Notes: a model not told the origin generated them from the letters alone. A stretch of 64,000 nt of DNA from Actinoalloteichus hoggarensis (GCF_002234535.1 NZ_CP022521.1:1922001-1986000); one strand, 5' to 3'. Shown: positions 16,937 to 26,449, counted from the first letter of the stretch. Numbers and translations are program-made.

Positions 16937-18367
16937 ATGGGAGATCGCCCGTTCGCGCCGTACCGTCGGCTGGTGGTCGATGACGCGATGCTCTGGGCGG
17001 CCGACGGCACCGCCCCGTCCACCGATCCGGGGGACTTGTTTCCCCGACTGTGGGACCCCCCGTCCGTCGATGCCGCGACGCCCTCGGTCTGGTACTCCGA
17101 GGAGACAGACCTCTGGCTGGTGCGGCGGGCGGCCGACATCCGCCGCGTCCTCGCCGACGTCGACACCTTCCGGCCGGACAATGCGCTCGACGCCTTCACC
17201 CCGCTGTCGGTGCCGGCGCTGCGGACGCTGGCCCGCGCGGGATTCAGCCTGCCGCCGACGTTGGCCAACAACGGCACCGAGACACACGCCGGGCTTCGTG
17301 GCGTGGTCGCGTCCTTCGTGACGCCACGGCGGGTCGAGGCGGCCGTTCCGACGATCCGCCGACTCGTGCGGTCCTGGCTGGACGACGCCGTCCCCGACCT
17401 GCGGGGCGGCGCCGTGCTGGACCTCGCCGTCCCGCTGGCCCGCGACCTGCCTGCCCGGGTGCTGCTGCACCTGTTGCGCGTCGAGGGAGTCGACCTGGCC
17501 GTGCTCAAGGCGTGGAGCAGCGCCTCACTGGAGTTGTTCTGGGGGGTGCCGGACGAGCGGCGGCAGCGTGATCTCGCCGTCCTGGCGGGCGACTTCCACC
17601 GCTGGCTGCGCGGTCGGCTGGCGGCGGCGGACCCGAGCGGCTCGGACCTCTTCGCCGCGCTGCGCAGGCATCGACTGCCGGACGGATCGCCGCTGTCGAC
17701 CCCGGCGGCGGTGGGCGTCTGCTACTTCCTCTTCATCGCGGGACAGGAGACCACGACTCAGCTTCTCGCCGGTCTCCTGCACCGGATGCTCGGCGAACCG
17801 AGGCGCTGGGGCGAGATCGCGGCCGGGGCTCCGGGGGCGGCGGAAGCCTGTGTCGAGGAGTTCCTGCGCCTCGCCCCGCCGGTGCCGACCTGGCGGCGGA
17901 TCACCGCCGCGCCGACCGTCATCGACGGCGTCACCGTGCCCGCGGGCGCCCGACTGCTCCTGTTGCTCGGCGCGGCGGGCACGGACGGCGCGACGTCGCC
18001 GCACGCGGGCTGCCCCGTCCCGTCGACAGTCCTCGAGGGACGGCCGCTCGGTTCAGCCGGCGGGGTCGCCGCACCGCCTGCGGACGAGACCGGACGTCGG
18101 GGTCCCGTTCTCCGCGTGGAACCCGCCGGCCCGGGCGAGTTCCATCCCGGCAGGCCGAACCCCCGTCGCCATCTGGCGTTCGGCCACGGCCCGCACTTCT
18201 GTCTCGGCGCCAACCTGGCCCGCACGGAGGCCGCCGTCGTCCTGCGGACCGTGGCGTCGGCCCTGCCCCGCCTGCGCCGCGTCGAGGACGATCCGCCCCA
18301 GCTGCGGCTGCTGTCCTTCCGGGCCCCCCGGCGGGTCCTCGTCACCGAGGCTCCGCCGAAGGGGTGA
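16937..18367 (+). CDS. Cytochrome P450 with an unusual insertion before the haem loop
   Basis: 476 residues. The I-helix oxygen-binding motif is FLFIAGQETTTQLL, the K-helix E308-x-x-R311 lies in VEEFLRLAPP, and the haem-thiolate loop is AFGHGPHFCLGANLAR with C422 as ligand. These define a soluble bacterial class P450 that needs separate ferredoxin partners, none of which is nearby. Between the beta strand ARLLLLLG and PNPRRHLAFG there are about 60 residues, roughly 35-40 more than usual. This stretch is Gly/Pro/Ala-rich and has no recognisable ANRDP-type motif. The start is uncertain: ATG 16937 has only GGAG at a distance, and ATG/GTG codons exist upstream in frame. Confidence 0.9.
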   Translation: MGDRPFAPYRRLVVDDAMLWAADGTAPSTDPGDLFPRLWDPPSVDAATPSVWYSEETDLWLVRRAADIRRVLADVDTFRPDNALDAFTPLSVPALRTLARAGFSLPPTLANNGTETHAGLRGVVASFVTPRRVEAAVPTIRRLVRSWLDDAVPDLRGGAVLDLAVPLARDLPARVLLHLLRVEGVDLAVLKAWSSASLELFWGVPDERRQRDLAVLAGDFHRWLRGRLAAADPSGSDLFAALRRHRLPDGSPLSTPAAVGVCYFLFIAGQETTTQLLAGLLHRMLGEPRRWGEIAAGAPGAAEACVEEFLRLAPPVPTWRRITAAPTVIDGVTVPAGARLLLLLGAAGTDGATSPHAGCPVPSTVLEGRPLGSAGGVAAPPADETGRRGPVLRVEPAGPGEFHPGRPNPRRHLAFGHGPHFCLGANLARTEAAVVLRTVASALPRLRRVEDDPPQLRLLSFRAPRRVLVTEAPPKG

Positions 18368-18569
18368 CCCTTCGTGTCGATCACGATGAGAGGGGCGACG
18401 GCGGCGATCGACGGCCGACCGGGGAACGGTACGGTCGTGGCCTACGGTGCGGCGCACCGCGTGCCGAGGCGGCGACGAGTTCCACGGCGCTTCGGCGACG
18501 CACGGCGTCGCGACGTCCTCAGCCATCCACCAGTCTCGTGCTCCCGTCGACGCGGGGGAGGGGAGCAGC

Positions 18570-19961
18570 ATGACCAGCGGCCGCGTCTCGTTCATCGGTG
18601 CCGGTCCGGGTTCGGCCGATCTCATCACGGTGCGCGGCGCCCGCCGCATCGCCGAGGCCGAGGTCGTGGTGTGGGCGTCCGGTTCGATCTCGCCGGACTG
18701 CGTCCGTGAGCACGCGGGCGACCAGGCCCAGCTCGTGGACTCTTCGCGGGTTCCCGACGAGGCCGTGGTGGAGATCTACCGGCGGGCCGCCGCGGAGCGG
18801 CTTCGGGTGGTGCGCCTGCTGCCCGGCGATCCCGCCCTGTGGAGCGGCGTGCAGGCGCATCACGACGTGTGCAGGCGATTCGGGCTCGACGTCGAGATGG
18901 TGCCCGGCGTGTCCACCGTGTCGGCGGCGGCCTCGGCGGCGGGCCGGGAGCTGACGCCCGACGGCGCCCATTCGGTGGTGCTGGCCAGGGCCGACGGCGG
19001 CAAGACTCCGTTGCCGCAGGGCGACGACCTACGGCAGTTCGTCGCGGGTGGGGCGACGATCGCGATGTACCTGGCGGGAGCGCGGGCCGGGGAACTGGTC
19101 GAGCAGCTCGTCGCGGGAGGCTTCACCGCGACGACTCCGGTGATCGTCGGTCACAAGCCGTCGTGGCCGGACGAACAGCTCCTGCGCACCTCGCTCGGCG
19201 AGCTGGCCGCGACCGTCAAGCAGCACCGGTTGTGGAGCAACACCCTCTTTCTGATCGGCGAGTCGCTCGCCGAGAGCGGCCCGCGCGGCCGAGGCACGGG
19301 CCGGAGCACGCACTCTTACCGCAGGCCGGTCGGGACGACGGAGTCCGCCCGCCGGAGCACCGGTGCCTCGAGCAGCGAGACTCGGGAGCCGGGGCGCGGC
19401 GCCGCGGGCTCGTCGACCACCGGGAACGACGTGTCGTTCGGGCCGAGGGCGTCGGAGGGCGAACGCGGTGCCGAGGCCACGGCGGCCTGGTGGGCGGTGC
19501 GGGACTGGCAGGAGACGGCGCGAGGCGGGGCTCGCGCAGGCGGGCGCGGCGGCGCGAGCAGGCCGCGCCGCTCGGCCGACGAGGACGGCGTCGGTGCCGC
19601 GTCCACCGATCCGCTGCCGATGCCGCGGGCGACGACGTCCGACGAGCCGACGGAGCCGGTCGCCGGCGACGAGGTGGCACCGCGGAAGGACGCCAGGGCA
19701 CGGGCGGCGGCGGGGGCGACGATTCCCGCCCAGCCGGACGCCGTCCATCCAGAAGAGGGCCGGTCGAAGCCTGCCGTCGTGGGCCAGAAGGTGAGTGCGC
19801 AGCGTACTTCGACGAAGTCGGTCAGCGCGAAGGTCGACTCGGCCGGCCGTACCAAGGCCAAGTCCTCGGGCAAGGGCGCGGGCGCCGAGCCGGACCCGGA
19901 CCCCGGGAACAGGCGCGGCGCCGGACGCAAGTCCGCACAGGGGCGCGGCCGCCGCTCGTGA
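18570..19961 (+). CDS. cobM: Precorrin-4 C11-methyltransferase with long disordered C-terminal tail
   Basis: 463 residues. Residues 1-about 245 are a tetrapyrrole methylase: VSFIGAGPGSADLITVRGAR, VVRLLPGDPALWSGVQ, VEMVPGVSTVSAAASAAGRE, and a C-terminal half with TPVIVGHKPSWPDEQLLRTS and NTLFLIGESL. CobM uses SAM to methylate C11 of precorrin-4 in aerobic cobalamin synthesis. The remaining about 215 residues are low-complexity, rich in Ser, Arg, Gly and Lys (repeated KS/KV segments near the end), with no domain; usual CobM length is about 250. ATG 18570 follows GGGGAGGGGAG. The cobA/cysG-type gene lies 1 kb downstream, and no other cob genes are in the window. Confidence 0.88.
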   Translation: MTSGRVSFIGAGPGSADLITVRGARRIAEAEVVVWASGSISPDCVREHAGDQAQLVDSSRVPDEAVVEIYRRAAAERLRVVRLLPGDPALWSGVQAHHDVCRRFGLDVEMVPGVSTVSAAASAAGRELTPDGAHSVVLARADGGKTPLPQGDDLRQFVAGGATIAMYLAGARAGELVEQLVAGGFTATTPVIVGHKPSWPDEQLLRTSLGELAATVKQHRLWSNTLFLIGESLAESGPRGRGTGRSTHSYRRPVGTTESARRSTGASSSETREPGRGAAGSSTTGNDVSFGPRASEGERGAEATAAWWAVRDWQETARGGARAGGRGGASRPRRSADEDGVGAASTDPLPMPRATTSDEPTEPVAGDEVAPRKDARARAAAGATIPAQPDAVHPEEGRSKPAVVGQKVSAQRTSTKSVSAKVDSAGRTKAKSSGKGAGAEPDPDPGNRRGAGRKSAQGRGRRS

Positions 19962-20975
19962 TCCGGAGAGCGGCTCGGACATCGGCGCGCGCTGTGCCGT
20001 TCCGGCCGCGCTGTGGTTCGGGTCGGGCCGGCCCTTCGGGGCGCGTCGTCGTCGGTGTGCCGCCCGGCTGACGTCGTCCCGCGCCGCGATGGGCCTCGGT
20101 GCGACCCCGCGGGTCGTGCGGTGCCGGGTGGAGCGACGCGACCGCGGGCAGGGCCACGGCGCTGCAGGCCGGACGCATCGGATCGTGGCCGAAGCCCTGG
20201 ACGGCAGGCGGAAAGCGTTCGAGGGGCGACGGACCGAGGATCTCGACGAGCCGTTCGGCGTTCGGCGACGGAATCGCTCAGAGCCAGAGCAGGCTGATCG
20301 CCGAACACGACGTCTCCGCCGTGGTGCCTTCGGTTCCTGGTACGGGACTATGGCGCGATCGTCTCGGCATCGGGAGGCGCTCCATCACCGGGCCGCCGTC
20401 CACCGGGCCCGCGTAGACACCCGGGACACGGTCTTCCGCCATACCACCCGGGGTGCGAACGGACTCTCGATGCCGATCGACGCTGCCGCGCCGAGTCGCG
20501 GACACGACCCCGTGCGCTCACCGTGCCCGGCTCGGGCTGACCGGCCTGCGACCTGTCCCTTCGGCTCCGCGGCCGTCACCGGCGAACGCCGTCCTGGCCG
20601 CTCGGTCAACGGGCCGGATCAGCGGCGTCGTCCGAGATTCCGGTTCCGCGTGCGCGACGTGGGGGAATGGGTCGGCGACGTTCGGCGCGTGAGGCGACCG
20701 GCCGGTGAATCCGCCGCGGTCGCCGCCTGCCGCCGCTCCCTGCCGAGGCCGCGGCCGAGGGGACGGGCGGGCCGGGCGGCGACCGGCGGACACCGCGGCG
20801 GCGTCATCACGGCGGCGGAGTGGACAGGGCCGTTGACGAGCCTCCGCGGCGAGTCCCGGCTCCTCTCCTCGAAGTCCGACGCTGCGTTCCCGGTGTCCGC
20901 CCGCGCGGTCGACGTGATCTGTGTCGCGGCCTGTTCACTAGGACACCGGCTCGCCGGCGGGCATCCTTGTGCAGC
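19962..20975. other. 1-kb intergenic region without a recognisable gene
   Basis: Long frames are open on both strands, but their products are Arg/Ala/Pro-rich without domains, as expected for shadow frames at this base composition. I looked for a cobalamin riboswitch core (GCCACTG box) and did not find one. The region may be a degenerated remnant of cobalamin genes, but nothing in it shows this. Confidence 0.5.
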
Positions 20976-22259
20976 ATGCGAGCCGAACGACACGACGGGT
21001 CCACCGATCCCTACCTCACCGGACTGCTGCTGACCGGTCGACGGGTCGTGGTGGTGGGAGCGGGGACCGTTGCCCAGCGACGGCTGCCGAGACTGGTCGG
21101 CTCCGGTGCGATCGTCGAGGTCATCGCACCGCAGGCCACGCCGGCGGTGGAGGCGATGGCGGATGCGGGCGAGATCACCTGGACCCGGCGGCCGTACCGG
21201 GGCGGCGATCTCGGTGAAGCCTGGTTCGCCGTGGCCTGCACCTCGGAGCCGTCGGTCAACGCCGAGGTCGCCGCCGAGGCCGCGGTGAGCCGGGTGTTCT
21301 GCGTTCGCGCCGATCAGGCGGCGGGCGGCAGCGCGGTGACCCCGGCGGTCGGCGACCACGCGGGCCTGCGCGTCGGTGTCCTGGCGGGCGGGCGACCCCG
21401 CCGCTCGGCTGCTGTGCGGGACGCGGTGTTGGCCGCTTTGAGTTCCGGGGCGGTCGACGATCAGGACGAGACCGTCGGGCAGCACGCCGCGGGCGTGGCG
21501 CTCATCGGCGGCGGTCCCGGTGACCCCGATCTGATCACCGTCCGCGGCAGGCGCCTGCTGGCCCGCGCCGATGTCGTGGTCACCGATCACCTGGCGCCGC
21601 GTGAACTGCTGGAGGAGCTGGCCCCGGACGTCGAGGTGATCGACGCCTCCAAGATCCCCTATGGGCGAGCCGCCAATCAGGAGATCATCAACGCGACGCT
21701 GATCGAGCGCGCCAGGGCAGGCCGGTTCGTGGTCCGCCTCAAGGGCGGCGACCCCTTCGTCTTCGGGAGGGGATTCGAGGAGGTGCTGGCCTGTACCGAG
21801 GCGGGCGTCACGGTCACCGTCGTGCCCGGCGTCACGAGCGCCTTCGCCGTGCCCGCGGTCGCCGACGTGCCCGTGACCCATCGGGGCGTCGCGCACGAGG
21901 TGGTCGTGGTCTCCGGCCACGTCGCACCGACCGACGAACGGGCGCTGACCGACTGGAGGGCACTGGCCCGACTACGCGGCACCATCGTGCTCCTGATGGG
22001 CGTCGAGCGCATCGATCAGTTCGCCTCGGTGCTGATCGAGCACGGCAGGCGGGCCGACACACCGGTCGCGGTGGTGCAGGACGGGACGCTGCGCACCGAG
22101 CACGTGCTGCGGTCCACCCTCGCCGCCGTCGCCGGGGACATCGGCGCGGCAGGCGTCCGGCCCCCGGCGGTGATCGTCATCGGGGACGTCGCCGCTCTCG
22201 GGCCCGCACCGCGCACCGCGCCCGCGCAGTCGCAGTCGGAGCCGGAATCCTCAAGCTGA
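20976..22259 (+). CDS. cobA: Uroporphyrinogen-III C-methyltransferase fused to a precorrin-2 dehydrogenase/ferrochelatase-type domain (CysG-like)
   Basis: 427 residues. Residues about 10-150 form an NAD-binding module (LLTGRRVVVVGAGTVAQRRL) like the sirohydrochlorin-forming half of CysG. Residues about 170-415 are the SUMT domain: VALIGGGPGDPDLITVRG, FVVRLKGGDPFVFGRGFEE, VPGVTSAFAVPAVADVPVTH, and IVLLMGVERI. It methylates uroporphyrinogen III at C2 and C7 to precorrin-2, the branch point to siroheme and cobalamin. This suits both the NirB siroheme in this window and CobM. ATG 20976 is chosen because the conserved part starts just after it. The usual symbol is cobA or cysG. Confidence 0.93.
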   Translation: MRAERHDGSTDPYLTGLLLTGRRVVVVGAGTVAQRRLPRLVGSGAIVEVIAPQATPAVEAMADAGEITWTRRPYRGGDLGEAWFAVACTSEPSVNAEVAAEAAVSRVFCVRADQAAGGSAVTPAVGDHAGLRVGVLAGGRPRRSAAVRDAVLAALSSGAVDDQDETVGQHAAGVALIGGGPGDPDLITVRGRRLLARADVVVTDHLAPRELLEELAPDVEVIDASKIPYGRAANQEIINATLIERARAGRFVVRLKGGDPFVFGRGFEEVLACTEAGVTVTVVPGVTSAFAVPAVADVPVTHRGVAHEVVVVSGHVAPTDERALTDWRALARLRGTIVLLMGVERIDQFASVLIEHGRRADTPVAVVQDGTLRTEHVLRSTLAAVAGDIGAAGVRPPAVIVIGDVAALGPAPRTAPAQSQSEPESSS

Positions 22260-22803
22260 TCCATCCGGCCGAGTGAGCCGGCGGGCTCCGGCCGCGGCCA
22301 CGGCAGCGCCCGAACGGAGACGACGACCGCATGGGCCGATGCACCGGGGAGCGGGTCGGTGGCCGGCTCGGCGGCAGCCGCCGATCGCCGTGGCGGGCGG
22401 CAGGGGGCGCGGCGATCGTGGCGCCGCCGGTGCGGCGTGCGGCAGACCTCGTGGCGGTCCCGTGCCGGGATACGGCGCATGACGTCGGACCGTAGACGTC
22501 ACCCCGGAGTCGGTGGAAGCACGGCGTCGGCGGACTCCCGACGGGGCAGCCTGCGGCCGGCTCCTCGGCCGACCTCGTCGCCGGCGAACGGGGATCGAGC
22601 CACGGCCGTGGGCATCGGAGCGACCGCCACGGTCAGGGCGGCAGACGATCGACCTGTCGTCCGGGCTGGGAACCGCCGTGGTCGCACGCCGTCGCCTCGC
22701 GCCCGGGGATGTCGCACTCGATACGACGCGACCCGATCACCGCAGCGGCGGTCGGCACCGCCATGCGCACGGCCCGCCGGCTCAGTCGTCGGAGGCGGGA
22801 GAC
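22260..22803. other. Intergenic region, no gene seen
   Basis: About 540 bases between the convergent cobA-type and helicase genes. Only compositionally biased shadow frames are present. Confidence 0.55.
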
Positions 22804-22843
22804 GACGCGGGGCCGGTCGCAGAAGAGCGACCGGCCCCGCGTC
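22804..22843 (-). terminator. Strong 17-bp hairpin terminator downstream of the helicase gene
   Basis: Perfect inverted repeat: 22804-22820 pairs with 22827-22843, loop AGAAGA. It lies 17 nt past the helicase stop on the minus strand. There is no T-run, so it would be an I-shaped terminator; it may also stop transcription from the opposite side. Confidence 0.85.
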
Positions 22844-22860
22844 AGGTGACTGCGTATGAA

Positions 22861-24381
22861 TCAGCGCGAGTAGTTCGAGCGGTTCTCCCGCTGACCACGG
22901 TCGCGGCGCTCGCCGCCCCGGAAGCCGCCGGAACGAGACCCGCCCGCTCCGCCGCGACCCCGACCGCCGGGCGCACCCGCACGGCGCGGGCGCGGCTGCC
23001 GTTCCGGACGCGGCTCGGCCACCGGCTCGCCGCTCGGCGTCCTGGCCCCGGTGAGGGTGGACAGCTCCTCGTCGCCCGGCCGTACCCGCGTGGACTTCGC
23101 CCGCACGCCTGCCCGGTTCGTCATCGCTGTGACGCTGCGCCGCTGCTCGTTGAGCACCAGCGTGACCACCACGCCGGACTCGCCGGCACGGGCGGTGCGG
23201 CCCGCCCGGTGCAGGTAGTCCTTCGGGTCGGCGGGCGGGTCCACGTGGACGACCAGGCTGACGTCGTCGACGTGAATGCCACGCGCGGCCACGTCGGTCG
23301 CCACCAGCACCGGCGTGCTGCCCTCGCGGAACTCGCCGAGCGTGCGAGTCCTGGCGTTCTGCGTCTTGCCGCCGTGCAGAGCGCCTGCCCGGACGCCGAC
23401 CGACCGAAGCTTCTTGGCGACGCGGTCGGCGGTGTGCTTGGTGCGCACGAACATGATCGTGCGGCCCTCACGGGCACCGATGCCCGCCAGCACGTCCGGC
23501 TTGTCGTCGGCCGAGACGAGCAGCAGGTGGTGCTCCATCGTCGTGACGCTCGCCGAAGGCGGCGCGACGGCGTGGACCACCGGGTCGGTGAGGTACTCCC
23601 GCACGAGCGTGCCGACCTCGCGGTCCAGCGTCGCGGAGAACAGCAGCCGCTGCCCACCGGGTGCCACCAGGTCCAGGATCGCGCGGACCTGCGGCAGGAA
23701 CCCCATGTCGGCCATCTGGTCGGCCTCGTCCAGGGTGGCGATCATCACGTCGTCGAGCTGGCAGGTGCCCTGCCGGACGTGGTCGGAGAGCCTGCCGGGC
23801 GTCGCGATCAGCAGATCGACGCCGCGCCGCAGCGCGGCGGTCTGCCGAGGGAACGACGTGCCGCCCACCACCGTGGTGGTCCGCAGCCGCAGTGCGTGGG
23901 CGAACGGCTCCAGAGCGTCGTGCACCTGCATGGCCAGCTCGCGAGTCGGCACCAGGATCAGGCCGCGGGGGCGCAGTGGCGCCGACTGGCCGTCCTTGAG
24001 TCTCGTCAGCATCGGGAGGCCGAAGGCGAGGGTCTTACCGGAGCCGGTCTGACCCCGACCGAGGACGTCGCGCTGTGCGAGGACGTCGGGCAGCGTGGCG
24101 GCCTGGATCGGGAAGGGCTCGGTGATGCCCTTCTCGGAGAGCGCACGCACCAGGGCGTCGGGCAGACCCAGCTCCGCGAAGGACGGCAGCGGGCCGGTCG
24201 GCAGCGGGGCCGTGGCCTCCAGCGCCGAGTGAAGCAGCGGCGAGACGGCCTGCGCAGGCCTGCTCTCGCGGCGAGGACGTCGCCTGCCGCCGTGACGCGG
24301 TCCGTCGCCGCCACGCCCATGCTCATTGGGGTGGCGCGACGAGTGCGCGCGTTCGGAACGGCTTCGGGACGTGGTTGGCAC
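22861..24381 (-). CDS. DEAD-box ATP-dependent RNA helicase with RGG-rich tail
   Basis: 506 residues. All core motifs are visible: Q-motif region FAELGLPDALVRAL...PFPIQAATLP, motif I GRGQTGSGKT, PTRELA, TPGRL, DEAD in ATLDEADQMADMGF, SAT in LLFSATLD, and ARGIHVDDV plus HRAGRTARAGE in the second RecA domain. The C-terminus is Arg/Gly-rich (GGRGRGGAGGSRSGGFRGGE), typical of cold-shock/RhlE-type helicases that bind RNA non-specifically. It would remodel rRNA or mRNA in the cytoplasm. GTG 24381 is chosen because GGAGG lies 5 nt upstream; GTG 24387 overlaps that site. Confidence 0.94.
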   Translation of the reverse strand: MPTTSRSRSERAHSSRHPNEHGRGGDGPRHGGRRRPRRESRPAQAVSPLLHSALEATAPLPTGPLPSFAELGLPDALVRALSEKGITEPFPIQAATLPDVLAQRDVLGRGQTGSGKTLAFGLPMLTRLKDGQSAPLRPRGLILVPTRELAMQVHDALEPFAHALRLRTTTVVGGTSFPRQTAALRRGVDLLIATPGRLSDHVRQGTCQLDDVMIATLDEADQMADMGFLPQVRAILDLVAPGGQRLLFSATLDREVGTLVREYLTDPVVHAVAPPSASVTTMEHHLLLVSADDKPDVLAGIGAREGRTIMFVRTKHTADRVAKKLRSVGVRAGALHGGKTQNARTRTLGEFREGSTPVLVATDVAARGIHVDDVSLVVHVDPPADPKDYLHRAGRTARAGESGVVVTLVLNEQRRSVTAMTNRAGVRAKSTRVRPGDEELSTLTGARTPSGEPVAEPRPERQPRPRRAGAPGGRGRGGAGGSRSGGFRGGERRDRGQRENRSNYSR

Positions 24382-24630
24382 AAGCACCTCCGTGACATGG
24401 CACGTCTCGGGGATGCGCCGCGCAGAGTCGAAGCGGGTGCGATCTCAAGGACGAGCCCGGCGCGTCATAGCGCCTTGACTGTAAGTGAATGGATCGACAG
24501 CACCGAAGAATCGCCTTGGCGACCGGGCGGCGAAAGGAGTTCGAACCCGATGCGGTGCTCTGTGAGACTACACGGCCGAGCGAGCTGATCATCAGCGGGC
24601 GGTGAGCAGACCCCCGTCCGACCTGCGAAA

Positions 24631-24671
24631 CCGGTGGTCCACGACCTGCGAGGTGTGTCGAGGACCACCGG
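24631..24671 (-). terminator. Hairpin downstream of the RIO kinase gene
   Basis: Arms CCGGTGGTCC (24631-24640) and GGACCACCGG (24662-24671) extend inward by CGAC/GTCG after an A:A mismatch, leaving an 11-nt loop. It starts 13 nt beyond the RIO-gene stop. This is a likely terminator, although it also lies upstream of the helicase gene. Confidence 0.6.
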
Positions 24672-24684
24672 ATTCGGGGTCGGA

Positions 24685-26001
24685 TCACCCTGGTGTCGGC
24701 ATCCCCGCCGCGTCGAGCAGCTCGCGGGTCAGCTCGCCGTGGTCGGCGAGCTCAGTGGGCAGTCCGTGAGCGAGGAACCACGAGGCGGCGTTGGCCACGT
24801 CCCTGGCGAGGAATCGCGGGCCCTCCGGATTGGCGACGACGTCGACGAGCTGGGGAAGGTCGATCAGGAACAGCTCGCCCCGATGAACGAGCAGGTTGTA
24901 GGCGGAGAGGTCGCCGTGAGCAAGTCCGTGCGAAGCCATCACCCGCAGTGACCCGATCAGCGACTCCCAGAGCGTGACCAGCTCTTCCTCGGTTGGTCGG
25001 AGCTGAGCCAGCCTCGGCGCGGCGGTCCCGTCCGGCTCGCCGAGGAACTCGATGAGAAGCTCGGTGCCGACCTGCTGTGCCGGATAGGGCACCGGGACGC
25101 CCAGCGCCCACAGCCTGCCCAACGCGGCGAATTCCGCCGTCGCCCATTGCTCCGCGATGAGGTTGCGGCCGAAGTCCGTGCGGCCCTCGATCGCCCGCAT
25201 CTCTCGGGAGCGCCGCATTCGCCTGCCCTCCAGATAACCGGCGTCTCGATGGAACAGGCGATGCTCCGCCGACCGATAGCGTTTGGCTGCCAACAGGCAG
25301 GACTTGCCGGTGGCCGCATCGGATCGCTCGATGAGGTGAACTTCGGCTTCCTTGCCGGTCTTGAGCACCCCGAGTTCTCGATCCGAGGCGGCGGAGGTGG
25401 TGACGAGCCAGTCCGGGTGTGGCAGCGGACCTCGAACACCGTCGTCCCACGTGGTCCAGCGGTCGGCGTCCTCGGGCAGGTCGGCTGCGTCGGCGCTCTC
25501 CGCACGGAGATCAAGTGCACGTTGTCGAGCCGCCTCGGTCAGCCTGCCACGACGATGGCTGATCCCCACCTCGTCCTGCTCGACGGCCTTGCGCCGCGGC
25601 CTGCGCCCGCGTCCGGGCCACGCCTCCTCGACGTCGTCGTAGTCCGCGTACTCGTCGTAGTGCGCGTACCGGTCGTAGACGTTCGCCTCGTCGTCGGACT
25701 GCCACAGGCGGTCGGAGTCGATCGGGCCGCCCTCGGCGTCGTGATCCTCGTCGTATTCGTCGTCGCTGTTCGTGCCGTGGTCGCTTATGCCGTGGTCGCT
25801 CGTGTAGTGGTCGCCTTCGCCACGGCCATCAGCGCCGTGGACATCTCCGTGACCGTGTTCGTCATCGACGGATTCGGCCGCGGACATCGCAGTCGTCGGC
25901 TGCTGCGGAGCACGGTGCCGTGCCGCGATCGAATGAGCTGCGGTGGCGGAAGAGCTCGCGGAGAGAGAAGGAGACTGATGAGACAGGTGCTGCGAAGACA
26001 T
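24685..26001 (-). CDS. RIO1-family serine protein kinase
   Basis: 438 residues. The N-terminal about 155 residues are acidic and disordered (DDEYDEDHDAEGG and a Tyr/Asp-rich DRYAHYDEYADYDDVEEA stretch). The C-terminal RIO kinase fold shows LGVLKTGKEAEVHLIER (nucleotide site), LLAAKRYRS (Lys), the catalytic loop HGDLSAYNLLVH and the metal-binding LFLIDLPQLVD. RIO kinases in eukaryotes and archaea act in small-subunit ribosome maturation; the bacterial role is unclear. The neighbourhood (helicase, translation genes) is compatible with an RNA-related role. ATG 26001 has GGAG upstream; the frame is open to GTG 26073, which has no such site. Confidence 0.9.
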   Translation of the reverse strand: MSSQHLSHQSPSLSASSSATAAHSIAARHRAPQQPTTAMSAAESVDDEHGHGDVHGADGRGEGDHYTSDHGISDHGTNSDDEYDEDHDAEGGPIDSDRLWQSDDEANVYDRYAHYDEYADYDDVEEAWPGRGRRPRRKAVEQDEVGISHRRGRLTEAARQRALDLRAESADAADLPEDADRWTTWDDGVRGPLPHPDWLVTTSAASDRELGVLKTGKEAEVHLIERSDAATGKSCLLAAKRYRSAEHRLFHRDAGYLEGRRMRRSREMRAIEGRTDFGRNLIAEQWATAEFAALGRLWALGVPVPYPAQQVGTELLIEFLGEPDGTAAPRLAQLRPTEEELVTLWESLIGSLRVMASHGLAHGDLSAYNLLVHRGELFLIDLPQLVDVVANPEGPRFLARDVANAASWFLAHGLPTELADHGELTRELLDAAGMPTPG

Positions 26002-26449
26002 CGCGGAGACTCCGGTGGAGTAGGCGCGCGCTCCTGAATGGACACCGACCGATGCTGCCGTCAAAGCGATCACCGCGACGGGCGAGGAGTCAGTGTAAGG
26101 AGGCGCGGGGTGTCTGAATGATGTGGACCGCGTCGAGCGTCGATGAGTTCATCAATCCAGCCACCTCCTTCGCCTGCGGCGCAGAACCACGGGCGGTCGT
26201 GCGCGACGGGCGTAAGCGTGGCAGACCCGTGGAAACCGGCACAACCGATTTATTCTTCGCCCCTGCCCGCCCTCGACAGTCCCGCCCGAGGACGACCGGG
26301 CCGATCAGACGCCACGTGGACCGACGGCCGAGCCGCGAAGCCCGCCCCGATCACCACACCGTCGCCTGACCGCGGTCCCCTGGCATGCCACCTGACGCGG
26401 GCCCCCGATCGAGGACACGACCGTCTCGAACTCGAGGGGACCCGCCGGG
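26002..26449. other. Intergenic region upstream of the RIO kinase
   Basis: About 450 bases. It is slightly AT-richer around 26050-26250, suggesting promoter DNA, but no confident hexamer pair was found and no frame looks coding. Confidence 0.5.

Noticed and set aside
20700-20975. Cobalamin riboswitch upstream of the cobA-type gene
   Set aside because: The core GCCACTG box and conserved arms are not found; the same holds before cobM.
19795-21033. 412-codon open frame in the cobM-cobA gap
   Set aside because: Product is Arg/Ala/Pro/Ser-rich without domains, overlaps the cobM and cobA ends in other frames, and has no ribosome-binding site.
24530-24560. T-loop-like GTTCGAACC suggesting a tRNA
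   Set aside because: Flanking bases do not pair into a T-arm and no anticodon or acceptor stem can be built on either strand.
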